Positions 18,429 through 28,947 of a stretch of DNA of 64,000 nt are shown here, piece after piece. This DNA comes from Pseudomonas oryzihabitans (GTDB lineage Bacteria > Pseudomonadota > Gammaproteobacteria > Pseudomonadales > Pseudomonadaceae). Position 1 is the first letter of the stretch. Every line of letters begins with the position of its first letter. The position numbers and the translations under genes are program-made. A model generated the notes under the pieces. That model worked only from the letters and a program-made list of their open reading frames with translations. It was not told the origin of the DNA and searched no databases. The DNA is taken from contig NZ_CP102428.1 of NCBI RefSeq assembly GCF_024652905.1, positions 2,306,501 to 2,370,500 of the forward strand. Direction: 5' to 3'.

Positions 18429-19466
18429 ATGAACGATGTCTTCATCCCCGGTCCGCGCGCCACCCGTGCGACCATCGCCGAAGTGGCCGCCGTCGCCGGC
18501 GTGTCCAAGGCCAGCGTGTCCCGCTATATCAGCGGCGATCGTCGCCTGCTGTCAGACGCCCTCGCCACGCGCATCGAGCAGGCCGTGGTCGCCCTCGATT
18601 TCCAGCCCAACCAGATGGCCCGTGGCCTCAAGCGTGGACGCAGTCGCCTGATCGGCATGCTGGTGGCCGACCTGCTCAATCCCTACTCCACCGCGGTGAT
18701 GCACGGCGTGGAAACCGCCTGCCGCCAGCAGGGCTATTCGCTGCTGATCTGCAACACCGATCAGGACGCCCGCCAGGAGCGCCAGCAACTGGCCGCGCTG
18801 CAGTCCTACAGCATCGAAGGCCTTATCGTGAACACCTTCGGCCAGCATGCCGCCGACCTGCAGCACCTGGGCAGCCGTCTGCCACTGGTGCTGCTGGACC
18901 GCGAGTTGCCGGGCGTCGAGGCCGATCTGGTCGGCCTCGACAACCACCAAGCTATCGAGCTGGGGGTAGCGCACCTGCGCGAGCAGGGCTATCGCGACCT
19001 GCTGCTGGTGAGCGAGCCCCTGGACGGGACCAGCTCGCGCCTCCAGCGCCTGGGCGCCTTCGACGCGGCCCTGGCCGAGCACCCTGACTGTCGTGGCGGA
19101 CACTGTGGCGAGGCCGACAACGCCCTGGCGCTGCAAGCCGCCCTGGCCGCCTTCCTCGCCAGCCCCGGCCCCGGCTCCAAGGCGCTGCTCACCGCAAACG
19201 GTGTGGCGACCCTGGCCACGACCCTGGCGCTGCAGGCCCTGGGCGAGCCCCTGTTCGAGCGCCTCGGCCTGCTGGCCCTGGACGATCTGGACTGGTTTCC
19301 GCTGGTGGGTGGCGGCATCAGCGCCCTCGCCCAGCCGACCCATGCCTTGGGCGTGGCCGCCTTCGAACGCTTGCAGCGGCGCATCGACGGGGATCGCAGC
19401 GCCCCGGTGCAGCAGACCTTCGGCGCGGAACTGCGCGTCCGCCAGTCGACTCGCGCCAGGGCCTGA
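18429..19466 (+). CDS. ptxS: LacI-family repressor of 2-ketogluconate genes, PtxS
   Basis: 345 residues. N-terminal LacI helix-turn-helix RATIAEVAAVAGVSKASVSR with hinge RLLSDALATRIEQAVVALDF; then a periplasmic-binding-protein-like effector domain (LIGMLVADLLNPYSTAVMHG onward). In pseudomonads PtxS represses itself and the kgu operon until 2-ketogluconate binds. Identity rests on the adjacent kguEKTD genes and on the two PtxS-type palindromes here. ATG at 18429. Ends 57 bp before kguE with a second operator between, so kgu transcription is separately controlled. Confidence 0.92.
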   Translation: MNDVFIPGPRATRATIAEVAAVAGVSKASVSRYISGDRRLLSDALATRIEQAVVALDFQPNQMARGLKRGRSRLIGMLVADLLNPYSTAVMHGVETACRQQGYSLLICNTDQDARQERQQLAALQSYSIEGLIVNTFGQHAADLQHLGSRLPLVLLDRELPGVEADLVGLDNHQAIELGVAHLREQGYRDLLLVSEPLDGTSSRLQRLGAFDAALAEHPDCRGGHCGEADNALALQAALAAFLASPGPGSKALLTANGVATLATTLALQALGEPLFERLGLLALDDLDWFPLVGGGISALAQPTHALGVAAFERLQRRIDGDRSAPVQQTFGAELRVRQSTRARA

Positions 19467-19498
19467 GGGCACCTTTCGCATTTTTATCCGTCATTTAT

Positions 19499-19512
19499 TG
19501 AAACCGGTTTCA
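19499..19512. promoter_or_regulatory. PtxS operator upstream of kguE
   Basis: TGAAACCGGTTTCA, identical in its 14 bp to the site before ptxS. It directly abuts the kguE ribosome site (AGGAG at 19512-19516), so bound PtxS would sit over or just after the transcription start. Confidence 0.88.
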
Positions 19513-19523
19513 GGAGAATAACA

Positions 19524-20306
19524 ATGCCACCGGAGATCGCCATCACCACCTCGGCCTTTGGCGCCGACGGGGTCCGTACTCAGGGCCAGGCCGCCTGGCT
19601 CGACCTGATCGCCGCTGCGGGCGCCACCCAGGTGGAAATCCGCGCCGAACTCTTCACCGATACGCCCGATTTCGCTGCCCTAGGCGCCGCCATCCAGGCG
19701 GCTGGTCTGGGTTGTGTCTATTCGGTCCCCCTCGAACTCTGGCCCGACGCCGGCGCGGCCTTCTCGCCGCGCCTGCCCGAAGCCATCGCCGAAGCCCGCC
19801 TGCTGGGCGCCGATACCCTCAAGGTGTCGCTCGGACACTATCGCGCGGCGGCCGATCTTTCGGCGCTTGGCAGCTTGCTACGGGACGGTGGTCCGCAGCT
19901 GCTGGTGGAAAACGACCAGACCGCCCAGGGTGGCCGGGTCGAACCGTTGCGCGCCTTCATCCAAGCGGTCCGGGCAGCAGGCCTGCCAATAGGGCTGACC
20001 TTCGATGTCGGCAACTGGCGCTGGCAGGACGAAGATCCGCTGCAGGCCGCTCGCCTGCTCGGCCCGGACGTCCGTTACCTGCATTGCAAGGCGGTCCGTC
20101 GCCGCGCGGGTGGCCTGCACGCCGTGCCGCCGGAAGCCGCCGATCTGCTGGCCTGGCAAGGCCTGATGACCTATTTCCCCCACGGCTTGCGGCGCGCCAT
20201 CGAATTTCCCCTGATGGGTGCGGATCTACTGGCCGAGACCCGCCGCCAGGTGGCGGCGCTGCGCACCTTGGATGGCCATGCCCAGGAGGAACGCCGGCAT
20301 GGCTGA
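19524..20306 (+). CDS. kguE: Sugar-phosphate isomerase/epimerase-like protein KguE
   Basis: 260 residues, AP-endonuclease-2-like TIM barrel of the sugar isomerase/epimerase superfamily. Visible strands with likely metal/catalytic acids are QVEIRAELFTD, LKVSLGHYR, LLVENDQT and IGLTFDVGNWRWQ, followed by VRYLHCKAVRR. First gene of the 2-ketogluconate operon; exact reaction in the pathway is not established to my knowledge. ATG at 19524 behind AGGAG. Its stop overlaps the kguK start by 8 bp. Confidence 0.88.
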   Translation: MPPEIAITTSAFGADGVRTQGQAAWLDLIAAAGATQVEIRAELFTDTPDFAALGAAIQAAGLGCVYSVPLELWPDAGAAFSPRLPEAIAEARLLGADTLKVSLGHYRAAADLSALGSLLRDGGPQLLVENDQTAQGGRVEPLRAFIQAVRAAGLPIGLTFDVGNWRWQDEDPLQAARLLGPDVRYLHCKAVRRRAGGLHAVPPEAADLLAWQGLMTYFPHGLRRAIEFPLMGADLLAETRRQVAALRTLDGHAQEERRHG

Positions 20307-21228
20307 CATCGACATCCTCGCCTTTGGCGAAACCATGGCCATGTTCGTTGCCGAGACGCCGGGCGACCTGGCCACGGTCGGCCAGTTCGGCAAGCGCATC
20401 GCCGGCGCCGACAACAATGTGGCCATCGGCCTGAGCCGCCTGGGCTTCAGGGTCGCCTGGCTGTCGCGCGTCGGTGACGACTCCTTTGGCCGCTTCGTGC
20501 GCGCCAGCCTAGAGGCCGAGGGGCTGGACTGCAGCCGCCTCACCGTCGATCCGCATCACCCCACCGGCTTCCAGCTCAAGTCCCGCGCCGCCGATGGCAG
20601 CGATCCGGTGGTGGAGTACTTCCGCCGCGGCTCGGCGGCCAGCCACCTCAACATCGAGGAGGATTTCGACCCGAGTCTGCTGCAGGCGCGTCACCTGCAT
20701 GCCACCGGTATCCCGCCGGCACTGTCGCCCAGCGCCCGCGCCTTCAGCCGCCACCTGCTGCAGGCCATGCGCGACGCCGGTCGCAGCATCTCCTTCGACC
20801 CCAATCTGCGGCCTTCGCTGTGGGACAGCGAAGAGCAGATGCGCCGCGAGCTCAACGACCTCGCCGCCCTCGCCGACTGGGTGCTGCCCGGCCTGGCCGA
20901 GGGCCGGCTGCTGACCGGCTACCACACCCCGGCGGACATCGCTGCCTTCTACCTCGACCGCGGCGCCAAGGCCGTGGCCATCAAGCTCGGTCCCGAAGGT
21001 GGCTACTGGCGCACCCCTAAGGCCGAGGGTGAGGTCCCCGGCGTGCCCGTGGCCGAGGTGGTGGACACCGTCGGCGCCGGTGATGGCTTCGCCACCGGCT
21101 TCGTCAGCACCCTGCTCGATGGCCTCGATGTCGCCGCCGCCGTCGCCCGCGGCAACTGGATCGGCGCCCGCGCCGTGCAGGTGGTCGGCGACATGGAAGG
21201 ACTGCCCTACCGACACGAACTGCCCTGA
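20299..21228 (+). CDS. kguK: 2-ketogluconate kinase (PfkB family)
   Basis: 309 residues. Phosphorylates 2-keto-D-gluconate to 2-keto-6-phosphogluconate in the cytosol. PfkB signatures: AFGETMAMFVAETPGDLATV at the N-terminus, RIAGADNNVAIGLSRLGF, DPNLRPSLWDSEEQM, and the C-terminal anion-hole/catalytic-base motif DTVGAGDGFATGFVSTLL. Start at MADIDILAF (20299), preceded by AGGAGG at ten bases; the frame is open 81 bp further but inside kguE. Overlaps kguE by 8 bp, so coupled translation is likely. Confidence 0.93.
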   Translation: MADIDILAFGETMAMFVAETPGDLATVGQFGKRIAGADNNVAIGLSRLGFRVAWLSRVGDDSFGRFVRASLEAEGLDCSRLTVDPHHPTGFQLKSRAADGSDPVVEYFRRGSAASHLNIEEDFDPSLLQARHLHATGIPPALSPSARAFSRHLLQAMRDAGRSISFDPNLRPSLWDSEEQMRRELNDLAALADWVLPGLAEGRLLTGYHTPADIAAFYLDRGAKAVAIKLGPEGGYWRTPKAEGEVPGVPVAEVVDTVGAGDGFATGFVSTLLDGLDVAAAVARGNWIGARAVQVVGDMEGLPYRHELP

Positions 21229-21265
21229 TCTACACCTTTACAAGAACAATCAAGCAGGTGACCCC

Positions 21266-22549
21266 ATGAACGCCTCTTCTCTCGCTCCACGCCGCTGGTG
21301 GTATCTGATGCCAGTGGTCTTCATCACCTACAGCCTGGCCTACCTCGACCGGGCCAACTATGGCTTCGCCGCCGCCTCGGGCATGGCCGACGACCTGGGC
21401 ATCACCCCGGCGATGTCCTCGCTGCTCGGTGCGCTGTTCTTTCTCGGCTACTTCTTCTTCCAAGTACCCGGCGCCATCTATGCCGAGAAGCGCAGCGTCA
21501 AGCGGCTGATCTTCTGGAGCCTGATCGCCTGGGGCGGCCTGGCCACCCTGACCGGCATGGTGCCCAACGTCACCCTGCTCATCGCCATCCGCTTCCTGCT
21601 CGGCGTCGTCGAAGCGGCGGTGATGCCGGCGATGCTGGTCTATCTCTGCCACTGGTTCACCAAGCGCGAGCGCTCGCGGGCCAATACCTTCCTGATCCTC
21701 GGCAACCCGGTGACCATTCTCTGGATGTCGGTGGTCTCGGGCTATCTGATCCATGCCCTGGACTGGCGCTGGATGTTCATCATCGAAGGCCTGCCAGCGG
21801 TGATCTGGGCCTTCATCTGGTGGCGCCTGGCCGCCGAGCGGCCCAAGGATGCCACCTGGCTCGCCGCCGAGGAAAAGACCCGCCTGGAGGAGGCGCTGAA
21901 GGCCGAACAACAGGGCATGAAGCCGGTCAAGAACTACGCCGAAGCCTTCCGTTCGCCCAAGGTCATCCTGCTGTCGCTGCAATATTTCTGCTGGAGCATC
22001 GGCGTCTATGGCTTCGTCCTTTGGTTGCCGTCGATCCTGCGCCAGGGCGCCCAACTGGACATCGTCCAGGCCGGCTGGCTGTCCTCCCTGCCCTACCTGG
22101 CCGCCGTGCTGGCCATGCTCGGCGTGTCCTGGGCCTCGGACCGCATGCAGAATCGCAAACTGTTCGTCTGGCCGCCGCTGCTGATCGCCGCGCTGGCCTT
22201 CCTCGGCTCCTTCGCCCTCGGCCCTCACCACTTCTGGTGGTCCTACGCGCTGCTGGTGGTGGCGGGGGCCTGCATGTACGCCCCCTATGGCCCCTTCTTC
22301 GCCATCGTCCCGGAGATCCTGCCCGTCAACGTCGCCGGTGGCGCCATGGCGCTGATCAACAGCATGGGCGCCCTGGGCTCCTTTGCCGGCTCCTACCTGG
22401 TGGGCTATCTCAACGGCGTGACCGGCGGTCCCGGCGCGTCCTTCGGCTTCATGGGCGGCGCCCTGCTGGTGTCCGTGGTCCTCACCCTGCTTCTGCGCCA
22501 GGAACCGGTCGCTCGCGCCGCGGCGCTCAAGCCCGCCACCAGTCACTAG
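21266..22549 (+). CDS. kguT: 2-ketogluconate transporter, MFS (anion:cation symporter type)
   Basis: 427 residues with about twelve membrane segments. N-terminal YLMPVVFITYSLAYLDRANY and the loop motif GYFFFQVPGAIYAEKRSVKR are typical of the anion:cation symporter branch of the major facilitator superfamily. Central charged loop around AEEKTRLEEALKAEQQGMKP separates two halves. Imports 2-ketogluconate across the inner membrane, by operon context. ATG at 21266; upstream continuation overlaps kguK and is a shadow. Confidence 0.93.
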   Translation: MNASSLAPRRWWYLMPVVFITYSLAYLDRANYGFAAASGMADDLGITPAMSSLLGALFFLGYFFFQVPGAIYAEKRSVKRLIFWSLIAWGGLATLTGMVPNVTLLIAIRFLLGVVEAAVMPAMLVYLCHWFTKRERSRANTFLILGNPVTILWMSVVSGYLIHALDWRWMFIIEGLPAVIWAFIWWRLAAERPKDATWLAAEEKTRLEEALKAEQQGMKPVKNYAEAFRSPKVILLSLQYFCWSIGVYGFVLWLPSILRQGAQLDIVQAGWLSSLPYLAAVLAMLGVSWASDRMQNRKLFVWPPLLIAALAFLGSFALGPHHFWWSYALLVVAGACMYAPYGPFFAIVPEILPVNVAGGAMALINSMGALGSFAGSYLVGYLNGVTGGPGASFGFMGGALLVSVVLTLLLRQEPVARAAALKPATSH

Positions 22550-22563
22550 AGGAAGACTCGTCC

Positions 22564-23547
22564 ATGAAAAAGAAGGTGATCCACTACAAGGCCCTGTCGC
22601 CGGTGCTGACCGCGCGACTGCGCGAGGCCTTCGACCTGGAGTACATCGACGTCAAGGCCCCGGGCGGCGAAGCCCGGTTGCGCGAACGCCTGCCCGAGGC
22701 CCAGGGCCTGCTCGGCTCCAGCTTCAAGCTGACGCCCGAACTACTGGATTTGGCGCCCCGGCTGGAAGCCATCGCCAGCGTCTCGGTGGGCTTCGACAGC
22801 TACGACCTGCCCTATCTGCAGCGGCGCGGCATCCTGCTCTGCAACACCCCGGATGTGCTCACCGAAAGCGTCGCCGATGCCGCCTTCGCCCTGCTGCTCG
22901 CCACCGCGCGGCGCATCGTCGAGCTGGCCGACTGGGTCCGCGCCGGCCAGTGGCAGGCCAGTCTGGGCGAGGACCATTTCGGCTGCGACGTCCATGGCAA
23001 GACCCTGGGCCTGGTGGGCATGGGCCGCATTGGCCAGGCCATCGCCCGCCGCGCCCACCTGGGCTTCGGCATGCAGGTCAACTACACCGCCCACGCCGCC
23101 AAGCCGGAGGTGGACGAACGCTTTGGCGCACGCTTCCTGACGCTGCCGGAGTTGCTGGCGAGCTGCGACTTCCTCTGCGTCACCGTGCCCCTGAGCGACG
23201 AGACCCACCACCTGTTGGGCGCTGCCGAACTGGCGCGGTTGCCGGCTCATGCGATCCTGATCAATGTCTCGCGTGGCCCGGTGATCGATGAAACCGCGCT
23301 GATCACCGCCCTGCAGCAAGGCCGCCTGCGTGGCGCCGGGCTGGACGTCTTCGATCGCGAACCCGTGGCGCCGGACTCGCCCCTGCTGCGCCTGCCCAAC
23401 GTGGTGCCGACGCCACACCTGGGCTCGGCGACCCAGGAGACGCGCGAGGCCATGGCCCGCTGCGCGGTGGACAACCTGCTGGCCGCTCTGGACGGTCGCC
23501 GACCGGCGAATCTGGTCAACCCGGAGGTCTGGCAGCACCGCGAGTGA
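22564..23547 (+). CDS. kguD: 2-ketogluconate-6-phosphate reductase (D-2-hydroxyacid dehydrogenase family)
   Basis: 327 residues. NAD(P)-binding motif LGLVGMGRIGQAIARRAHLG, catalytic Arg in LINVSRGPVIDETAL, Glu region DVFDREPVAPDSPLL and catalytic His in VVPTPHLGSATQETREAM. Reduces 2-keto-6-phosphogluconate to 6-phosphogluconate, feeding the Entner-Doudoroff path. ATG at 22564, 14 bp after kguT. Last gene of the kgu operon. Confidence 0.93.
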   Translation: MKKKVIHYKALSPVLTARLREAFDLEYIDVKAPGGEARLRERLPEAQGLLGSSFKLTPELLDLAPRLEAIASVSVGFDSYDLPYLQRRGILLCNTPDVLTESVADAAFALLLATARRIVELADWVRAGQWQASLGEDHFGCDVHGKTLGLVGMGRIGQAIARRAHLGFGMQVNYTAHAAKPEVDERFGARFLTLPELLASCDFLCVTVPLSDETHHLLGAAELARLPAHAILINVSRGPVIDETALITALQQGRLRGAGLDVFDREPVAPDSPLLRLPNVVPTPHLGSATQETREAMARCAVDNLLAALDGRRPANLVNPEVWQHRE

Positions 23548-23600
23548 GCCTTGGCGCTCATTTGTGGTCAGACCATTATCAGCCCAACGGAGAACGCCCC

Positions 23601-23807
23601 ATGACCGCCTTCGACGATCCCCAAGCTTTCGTCAACCGCGTACGCGAGCAGGCCGCCGATGCCGAGCGCAGCGGCGACATCCCCCGCCTGCTGCAACTGG
23701 TCAACGAACTGGCCACCGCCTTCGAGCGCCAGGCCCGCAGCACGGCGGCGGACAACGCCGAGGTGGCGCGCGCCGTCGAGGAGTTCGAGCGGCACGAAGG
23801 CACCTGA
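23601..23807 (+). CDS. Small conserved-looking hypothetical protein, 68 aa
   Basis: 68 residues, charged and predicted helical: MTAFDDPQAFVNRVREQAAD at the start, then SGDIPRLLQLVNELATAFER and AEVARAVEEFERHEGT. No signal peptide, membrane segment or known motif. ATG at 23601 has GGAG nine bases upstream. It lies 53 bp after kguD and 76 bp before the hybrid kinase; it may be cotranscribed with either. Function unknown. Confidence 0.6.
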   Translation: MTAFDDPQAFVNRVREQAADAERSGDIPRLLQLVNELATAFERQARSTAADNAEVARAVEEFERHEGT

Positions 23808-23883
23808 ACCGTCGGTCCGCCCGCCTTTCTGTCGTGCGCCCTTTCGGTACCGTGACGGACCAGCGTCCCGAGGTCTAGCTCTA

Positions 23884-25833
23884 GTGCCCATCGCCACCCA
23901 CACCCTGCTCGGCCGGCTACTCAAGCTGGTCCCGCGGGACGCTCCCGCCCCCTGGCGCTATCTGGGCGCGGCCCTGCTGATCGGCATCGCGGCCGGGATC
24001 CGGTTGAGTCTGGGCATCGACAGCCTGCCCTATCTGCTGTTCATCCCCTTCATCATGGCCGCGGCCTTCTGGTTCGGCCTGGGTCCCGGCCTCTGTGCCA
24101 TCCTGCTGTCGGTGCTGCTGGCCGAGACCCTGTTCGTCAAGGCGCCGGCCTATTTCGCGCTGTTCTCCGAACGCTGGGTGTCCCATGCCCTGTTCGTGCT
24201 GGTCAATATCATCATGGCGACGGTCTGCGCGGCCCAGCGCCGCAGCCTGGAGTCCCTCTATCGCTTCGCCGGCAATCTCGGCGAACAGGTCACCCTGCGC
24301 ACCCGTCAGCGCGACCTGATCTGGCAGGCCAGCCCCGACCTGCTCTGTACGGCGACCCTGGAAGGCCAGCTGCTGGACCTCAATCCAGCCTGGACCCATA
24401 CCCTGGGCTGGAGCGAAGAGCAGTTGCGCCACGAGCCCTTCATGGCCTTCGTGCACGTCGAGGATCGCGCCCGCACCGAGGCGGCCCTGAAGCGCCTGGC
24501 GCTTGGCGAACCGGTGTTCGGCTTCGAGAATCGCTATCGGCATCGCGAAGGCGGCTATCGCTGGCTGTCGTGGAATTCGGTGCTGCAGGAGGGCCTCATC
24601 TATTCCGCGGTGCGCGAGGTCACCGCCATCCGCGAACAACAGGAAGCCCTGCGTCAGACCGAAGAGCAACTGCGCCAGAGCCAGAAGATGGAAGCCGTTG
24701 GCCAGCTCACCGGCGGGATCGCTCACGATTTCAACAATCTGCTGACCGGGGTGATCGGCAGCCTCGACATGCTCAGTCTGCGCCTGGCGCAGGGTCGTTT
24801 CACCGACCTCGAACGCTATGCCACGGGTGCCAAGGGCGCCGCCGAACGCGCCGCGGCCCTCACCCACCGCCTGCTGGCCTTTTCCCGTCGCCAGGCGCTG
24901 GATCCCTCGGCCACTCAGACCAACGCCCTGGTGCAGGGCATGGAAGAGCTCATCCGCCGCTCGGTAGGCCCCCAGGTCGAGATCCATATCGAACTGGCCG
25001 AGGCGCTCGACCTCACCCTGTGCGATCCCCACCAGCTGGAAAACGCCCTGCTCAATCTGTGCATCAACGCCCGGGATGCCATGCCCGAGGGTGGCACGCT
25101 GCGCATCGTCACCGCCAATCGCCGCCTCAACGACGCCCAGGCCACCGCGCTGGAATTGCCGGCTGGCGACTACGTGACCCTGGCGGTACTCGACACCGGT
25201 TCCGGAATGCCGCCCGAGGTCCTGGCGCGCGCTTTCGATCCCTTCTTCACCACCAAGCCGGTGGGCATGGGCACTGGCCTGGGCCTGTCGATGATCTATG
25301 GCTTCGCCAGGCAGTCCGGTGGCGTTGCCCATATCGCCTCGGCTCCGGGCCGAGGCACTACCGTGACGCTCTATCTGCCACGCCTGGTGGAAATCCCACC
25401 GCCGTCGGTCGAGACGATGCGTACCTCGCCGTTACGCTATCCCGCTGGCATGACGGTGCTGGTGGTGGACGACGAACCCCTGGTGCGGACGCTGGTGGAC
25501 GAGGCCCTGCGCGAACACCGCATCCGCACCCTGGAGGCGACCGATGCCGCCACCGCATTGCAGGTGCTGGAATCGGATACGCCGCTGGATCTGCTGATCG
25601 CCGACGTCGGCCTGCCGGGCGGGTTGAGCGGCTGCCAGCTCGCCGCCCTGGCCCGGGAGCGTCGCCCGGGTCTGATGACCCTGCTGATCACCGGCTACGC
25701 CGAGGCGGAGCTACCCGGCGAACCCCTGCCCGCCCCTGGCGTCGAGGTGCTGGCCAAGCCCTTCACCCTGGAAAGGCTCATGACCCAGATCGATCTGCTG
25801 CTGGCCGCCCGCGAGCAAAAGCCGCAGGCCTGA
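23884..25833 (+). CDS. Membrane-anchored PAS hybrid sensor histidine kinase
   Basis: 649 residues from a GTG at 23884 ([10 protein letters not shown]), preceded by GAGG at ten bases; the open frame upstream covers the 68-aa gene and is not family-like. Order: N-terminal DUF4118-type membrane region with about four segments (~25-115, [20 protein letters not shown]), PAS domain (~140-250, [20 protein letters not shown]), HisKA with His281 in [12 protein letters not shown], HATPase_c (N-box [11 protein letters not shown]1 [17 protein letters not shown]), and a C-terminal receiver with Asp574 in [11 protein letters not shown] and Lys in VLAKPF. No response-regulator gene is adjacent. Signal unknown. 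Confidence 0.85.
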   Translation: MPIATHTLLGRLLKLVPRDAPAPWRYLGAALLIGIAAGIRLSLGIDSLPYLLFIPFIMAAAFWFGLGPGLCAILLSVLLAETLFVKAPAYFALFSERWVSHALFVLVNIIMATVCAAQRRSLESLYRFAGNLGEQVTLRTRQRDLIWQASPDLLCTATLEGQLLDLNPAWTHTLGWSEEQLRHEPFMAFVHVEDRARTEAALKRLALGEPVFGFENRYRHREGGYRWLSWNSVLQEGLIYSAVREVTAIREQQEALRQTEEQLRQSQKMEAVGQLTGGIAHDFNNLLTGVIGSLDMLSLRLAQGRFTDLERYATGAKGAAERAAALTHRLLAFSRRQALDPSATQTNALVQGMEELIRRSVGPQVEIHIELAEALDLTLCDPHQLENALLNLCINARDAMPEGGTLRIVTANRRLNDAQATALELPAGDYVTLAVLDTGSGMPPEVLARAFDPFFTTKPVGMGTGLGLSMIYGFARQSGGVAHIASAPGRGTTVTLYLPRLVEIPPPSVETMRTSPLRYPAGMTVLVVDDEPLVRTLVDEALREHRIRTLEATDAATALQVLESDTPLDLLIADVGLPGGLSGCQLAALARERRPGLMTLLITGYAEAELPGEPLPAPGVEVLAKPFTLERLMTQIDLLLAAREQKPQA

Positions 25834-25925
25834 TGCCGCTCCCTTGAGCCGAGTGGGGCCGACAAACGCCACGAGTTGGTGGACAATACGCGGCTATCCC
25901 AAGGCAACCGGATCGAAACACCCGC

Positions 25926-28502
25926 ATGAGCGATCTCTCCGCGCACACGCCCATGATGCAGCAGTACCTGAAGATCAAGCATCAGCACCCCGAACAGCTG
26001 CTGTTCTATCGCATGGGCGATTTCTACGAGCTGTTCTATGATGACGCCCGGCGTGCCGCCAAGTTGCTCGACATCACCCTGACCGCCCGCGGCGCCTCGG
26101 CCGGCAAGTCCATCCCCATGGCCGGCATCCCCTTCCATTCCGCCGAGGGCTACCTGGCCAAGCTGGTCAAGCTCGGCGAATCCGTGGTGATCTGCGAGCA
26201 GATCGGCGACCCGGCCACCAGCAAGGGCCCGGTGGAACGCCAGGTGGTACGCATCATCACCCCCGGCACCGTCAGCGACGAGGCGCTGCTCGACGAGCGC
26301 CGCGACAACCTGCTGACCGCGGTGCTGGGCGACGAGCGCCTGTTCGGCCTGGCCGTGCTGGACATCGCCAGCGGCCGCTTCACCGTGCAGGAACTGGCCG
26401 GCTGGGAAACCCTGCTAGCGGAGCTGGATCGCCTCAATCCCGCGGAACTGCTGATCCCAGACGACTGGCCCGTCGGCCTGCCCGCCGAGAAGCGGCGTGG
26501 CGTGCGCCGCCGGGCGCCCTGGGATTTCGATTGCGACTCGGCGCTCAAGAGCCTCTGCCAGCAATTCGGCACCGGCGACCTCAAGGGCTTCGGCTGCGAC
26601 AAGCTGGGCCTGGCCCTCGGCGCCGCCGGCTGCCTGCTGGCCTATGCCAAGGAAACCCAACGCACCGCCCTGCCCCATCTGCGCAGCCTCAGGCACGAGC
26701 GTCTGGACGACACCGTCATCCTTGACGGCGCCAGTCGCCGCAACCTGGAATTGGACGTCAACCTGGCCGGTGGTCGCGACAACACCCTGCAATCGGTGGT
26801 GGACCGCTGCCAGACCGCCATGGGCAGTCGCCTGCTGACCCGCTGGCTGAATCGCCCGCTGCGCAATCGCGCGGTGATCGAGGCGCGTCAGGACGCCATC
26901 ACCTGCCTGCTGGAAAACTATCGCTTCGAGACGCTGCAGCCGCAGCTCAAGGACATCGGCGACCTGGAGCGTATCCTCGCCCGTATCGGCCTGCGCAACG
27001 CCCGCCCGCGCGACCTCGCCCGTCTGAGAGACGCCCTGGCCGCGCTGCCGGCGCTGCAGGACGGGCTGACGCAGATGATCGCCCCACACCTGCTCGATCT
27101 GGCCAAGAGCATCCAGACCTATCCGGAACTGGCCGCGACCCTGGCTCGCGCCATCATCGACAATCCGCCGGCGGTGATCCGCGACGGCGGCGTCATCAAG
27201 CGCGGCTACGACAGCGAGCTGGACGAGCTGCAGACCCTGAGCGAAAACGCCGGCCAGTTCCTTATGGACCTGGAGGCCCGGGAAAAGGCCCGTACCGGCC
27301 TGCAGGGGCTCAAGGTCGGCTACAACCGCGTCCACGGCTACTTCATCGAGATCCCCAGCCGCCAGGCCGAATCGGCACCGGCCGACTACATCCGCCGCCA
27401 GACCCTCAAGGGCGCCGAGCGCTTCATCACCCCGGAACTCAAGGCCTTCGAAGACAAGGCCCTGTCGGCCCAGAGTCGCGCCCTGGCGCGGGAAAAGGCC
27501 CTCTACGAGGCGCTACTGGACGAACTCATCGGCCACCTGGCGCCGCTGCAGGACAGCGCCGCGGCCCTGGCCGAGTTGGACGTCCTGGCCAACTTCGCCG
27601 AGCGCGCCCTCAACCTGGACCTCAACAAGCCGCGCTTTGTCGCGGAGCCCTGCCTGAAGATTGGCCAGGGTCGCCACCCGGTGGTCGAGCAGGTGCTGGA
27701 AACCCCCTTCGTCGCCAACGACGTCACCCTCGACAACGACACCCGCATGCTGGTGATCACCGGTCCGAACATGGGCGGCAAGTCCACCTACATGCGCCAG
27801 ACCGCGCTGATCGTGCTGCTGGCCCATGTCGGCAGCTTCGTCCCGGCGGCCAGTTGCGAACTGTCCCTGGTGGACCGCATCTTCACCCGCATCGGCTCCA
27901 GCGACGACCTGGCCGGCGGCCGCTCCACCTTCATGGTGGAGATGAGCGAGACCGCCAACATCCTGCACAACGCCAGCGAACACAGCCTGGTGCTGATGGA
28001 CGAGGTGGGTCGCGGTACCAGCACCTTCGACGGCCTGTCCCTGGCCTGGGCCGCCGCCGAGCAACTGGCGCGGCTGCGCGCCTGGACGCTGTTCGCCACC
28101 CACTACTTCGAGCTGACCGTGTTGCCGGAAGGCCAGCCGAGCGTGGCCAACGTCCACCTCAACGCCACCGAGCACAACGACCGCATCGTCTTCCTGCACC
28201 ATGTGTTGCCGGGCCCCGCCAGCCAGAGCTATGGCCTGGCCGTGGCGCAACTGGCCGGGGTACCGGAAGACGTCATCCTGCGCGCGCGGGAGCATCTCGC
28301 CCGCTTGGAAGCGGCCAGTTTCAACGGTGAGGTGGGTGCCCCCCTGCCGGTAAGCGCGCCGGCCAAGGGTCGTCCGTTGCAGGCCGATCTGTTCGCCAGC
28401 GCCACCCATCCTCTCATCGAGGAACTGGAACGCCTGCAGCCGGACGACATCACACCCAGACGGGCCCTGGAGCTTATCTACGAATGGAAAAAGCGTATCT
28501 GA
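25926..28502 (+). CDS. mutS: DNA mismatch repair protein MutS
   Basis: 858 residues. Mismatch-recognition motif Phe33-Tyr-Glu35 in [12 protein letters not shown]; connector, lever and clamp regions; Walker [10 protein letters not shown] near residue 612, then the conserved [14 protein letters not shown] signature, [20 protein letters not shown] (Walker B) and FATHYFELT. Recognises mispairs and recruits MutL. ATG at 25926, a second candidate Met at 25956 (MMQQYLK). Independent gene in front of fdxA, as in PAO1. Confidence 0.98.
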   Translation: MSDLSAHTPMMQQYLKIKHQHPEQLLFYRMGDFYELFYDDARRAAKLLDITLTARGASAGKSIPMAGIPFHSAEGYLAKLVKLGESVVICEQIGDPATSKGPVERQVVRIITPGTVSDEALLDERRDNLLTAVLGDERLFGLAVLDIASGRFTVQELAGWETLLAELDRLNPAELLIPDDWPVGLPAEKRRGVRRRAPWDFDCDSALKSLCQQFGTGDLKGFGCDKLGLALGAAGCLLAYAKETQRTALPHLRSLRHERLDDTVILDGASRRNLELDVNLAGGRDNTLQSVVDRCQTAMGSRLLTRWLNRPLRNRAVIEARQDAITCLLENYRFETLQPQLKDIGDLERILARIGLRNARPRDLARLRDALAALPALQDGLTQMIAPHLLDLAKSIQTYPELAATLARAIIDNPPAVIRDGGVIKRGYDSELDELQTLSENAGQFLMDLEAREKARTGLQGLKVGYNRVHGYFIEIPSRQAESAPADYIRRQTLKGAERFITPELKAFEDKALSAQSRALAREKALYEALLDELIGHLAPLQDSAAALAELDVLANFAERALNLDLNKPRFVAEPCLKIGQGRHPVVEQVLETPFVANDVTLDNDTRMLVITGPNMGGKSTYMRQTALIVLLAHVGSFVPAASCELSLVDRIFTRIGSSDDLAGGRSTFMVEMSETANILHNASEHSLVLMDEVGRGTSTFDGLSLAWAAAEQLARLRAWTLFATHYFELTVLPEGQPSVANVHLNATEHNDRIVFLHHVLPGPASQSYGLAVAQLAGVPEDVILRAREHLARLEAASFNGEVGAPLPVSAPAKGRPLQADLFASATHPLIEELERLQPDDITPRRALELIYEWKKRI

Positions 28503-28570
28503 GTTAACGGATACGAGGGTTCCGGCAATGCTGCTAGAATCCGCCGCCTTAGCCTGAGGAGAACGAGCAG

Positions 28571-28894
28571 ATGACCTTCGTCGTCACTGACAACTGCATC
28601 AAATGCAAATATACCGACTGCGTGGAAGTCTGCCCGGTGGACTGCTTCTACGAAGGCCCCAACTTCCTGGTGATCCACCCGGACGAGTGCATCGACTGCG
28701 CCCTGTGCGAACCCGAATGCCCGGCCCAGGCGATCTTCTCGGAAGACGAGGTACCGGCCGGCCAGGAAGCCTTCATCGAACTCAACAGTGAGCTGGCCAA
28801 CATCTGGCCGAACATCACCGAGAAGAAGGAAGCCCTGCCTGACGCCGCCGAGTGGGATGGCAAGCCCAACAAGCTCCCCCAGCTCGAACGCTAG
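28571..28894 (+). CDS. fdxA: Seven-iron ferredoxin (FdI type)
   Basis: 107 residues. Cys9, Cys12, Cys17, Cys21 and Cys25 at the N-terminus, then a [11 protein letters not shown] motif followed by PAQAIF, the pattern of Azotobacter FdI that binds one 3Fe-4S and one 4Fe-4S cluster. Cytosolic electron carrier. ATG at 28571 with GAGGAG upstream. A TAGAAT -10-like hexamer (28535-28540) suggests its own promoter. Converges with the RsmZ gene; the terminator hairpin at 28926-28947 can serve both. Confidence 0.96.
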   Translation: MTFVVTDNCIKCKYTDCVEVCPVDCFYEGPNFLVIHPDECIDCALCEPECPAQAIFSEDEVPAGQEAFIELNSELANIWPNITEKKEALPDAAEWDGKPNKLPQLER

Positions 28895-28919
28895 GCCTTG
28901 CCTGGAATCTCCAGGCAAT

Positions 28920-28947
28920 AAAAAAGGGGGCGGATCGCTCCGCCCCC
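28920..28947 (-). terminator. Terminator of RsmZ (also usable by fdxA)
   Basis: 9-bp GC-rich stem (28926-28934 with 28939-28947), four-nt loop, then T6 on the minus strand at 28925-28920. On the plus strand only TTC follows, so it is a weaker terminator for fdxA. Confidence 0.85.
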
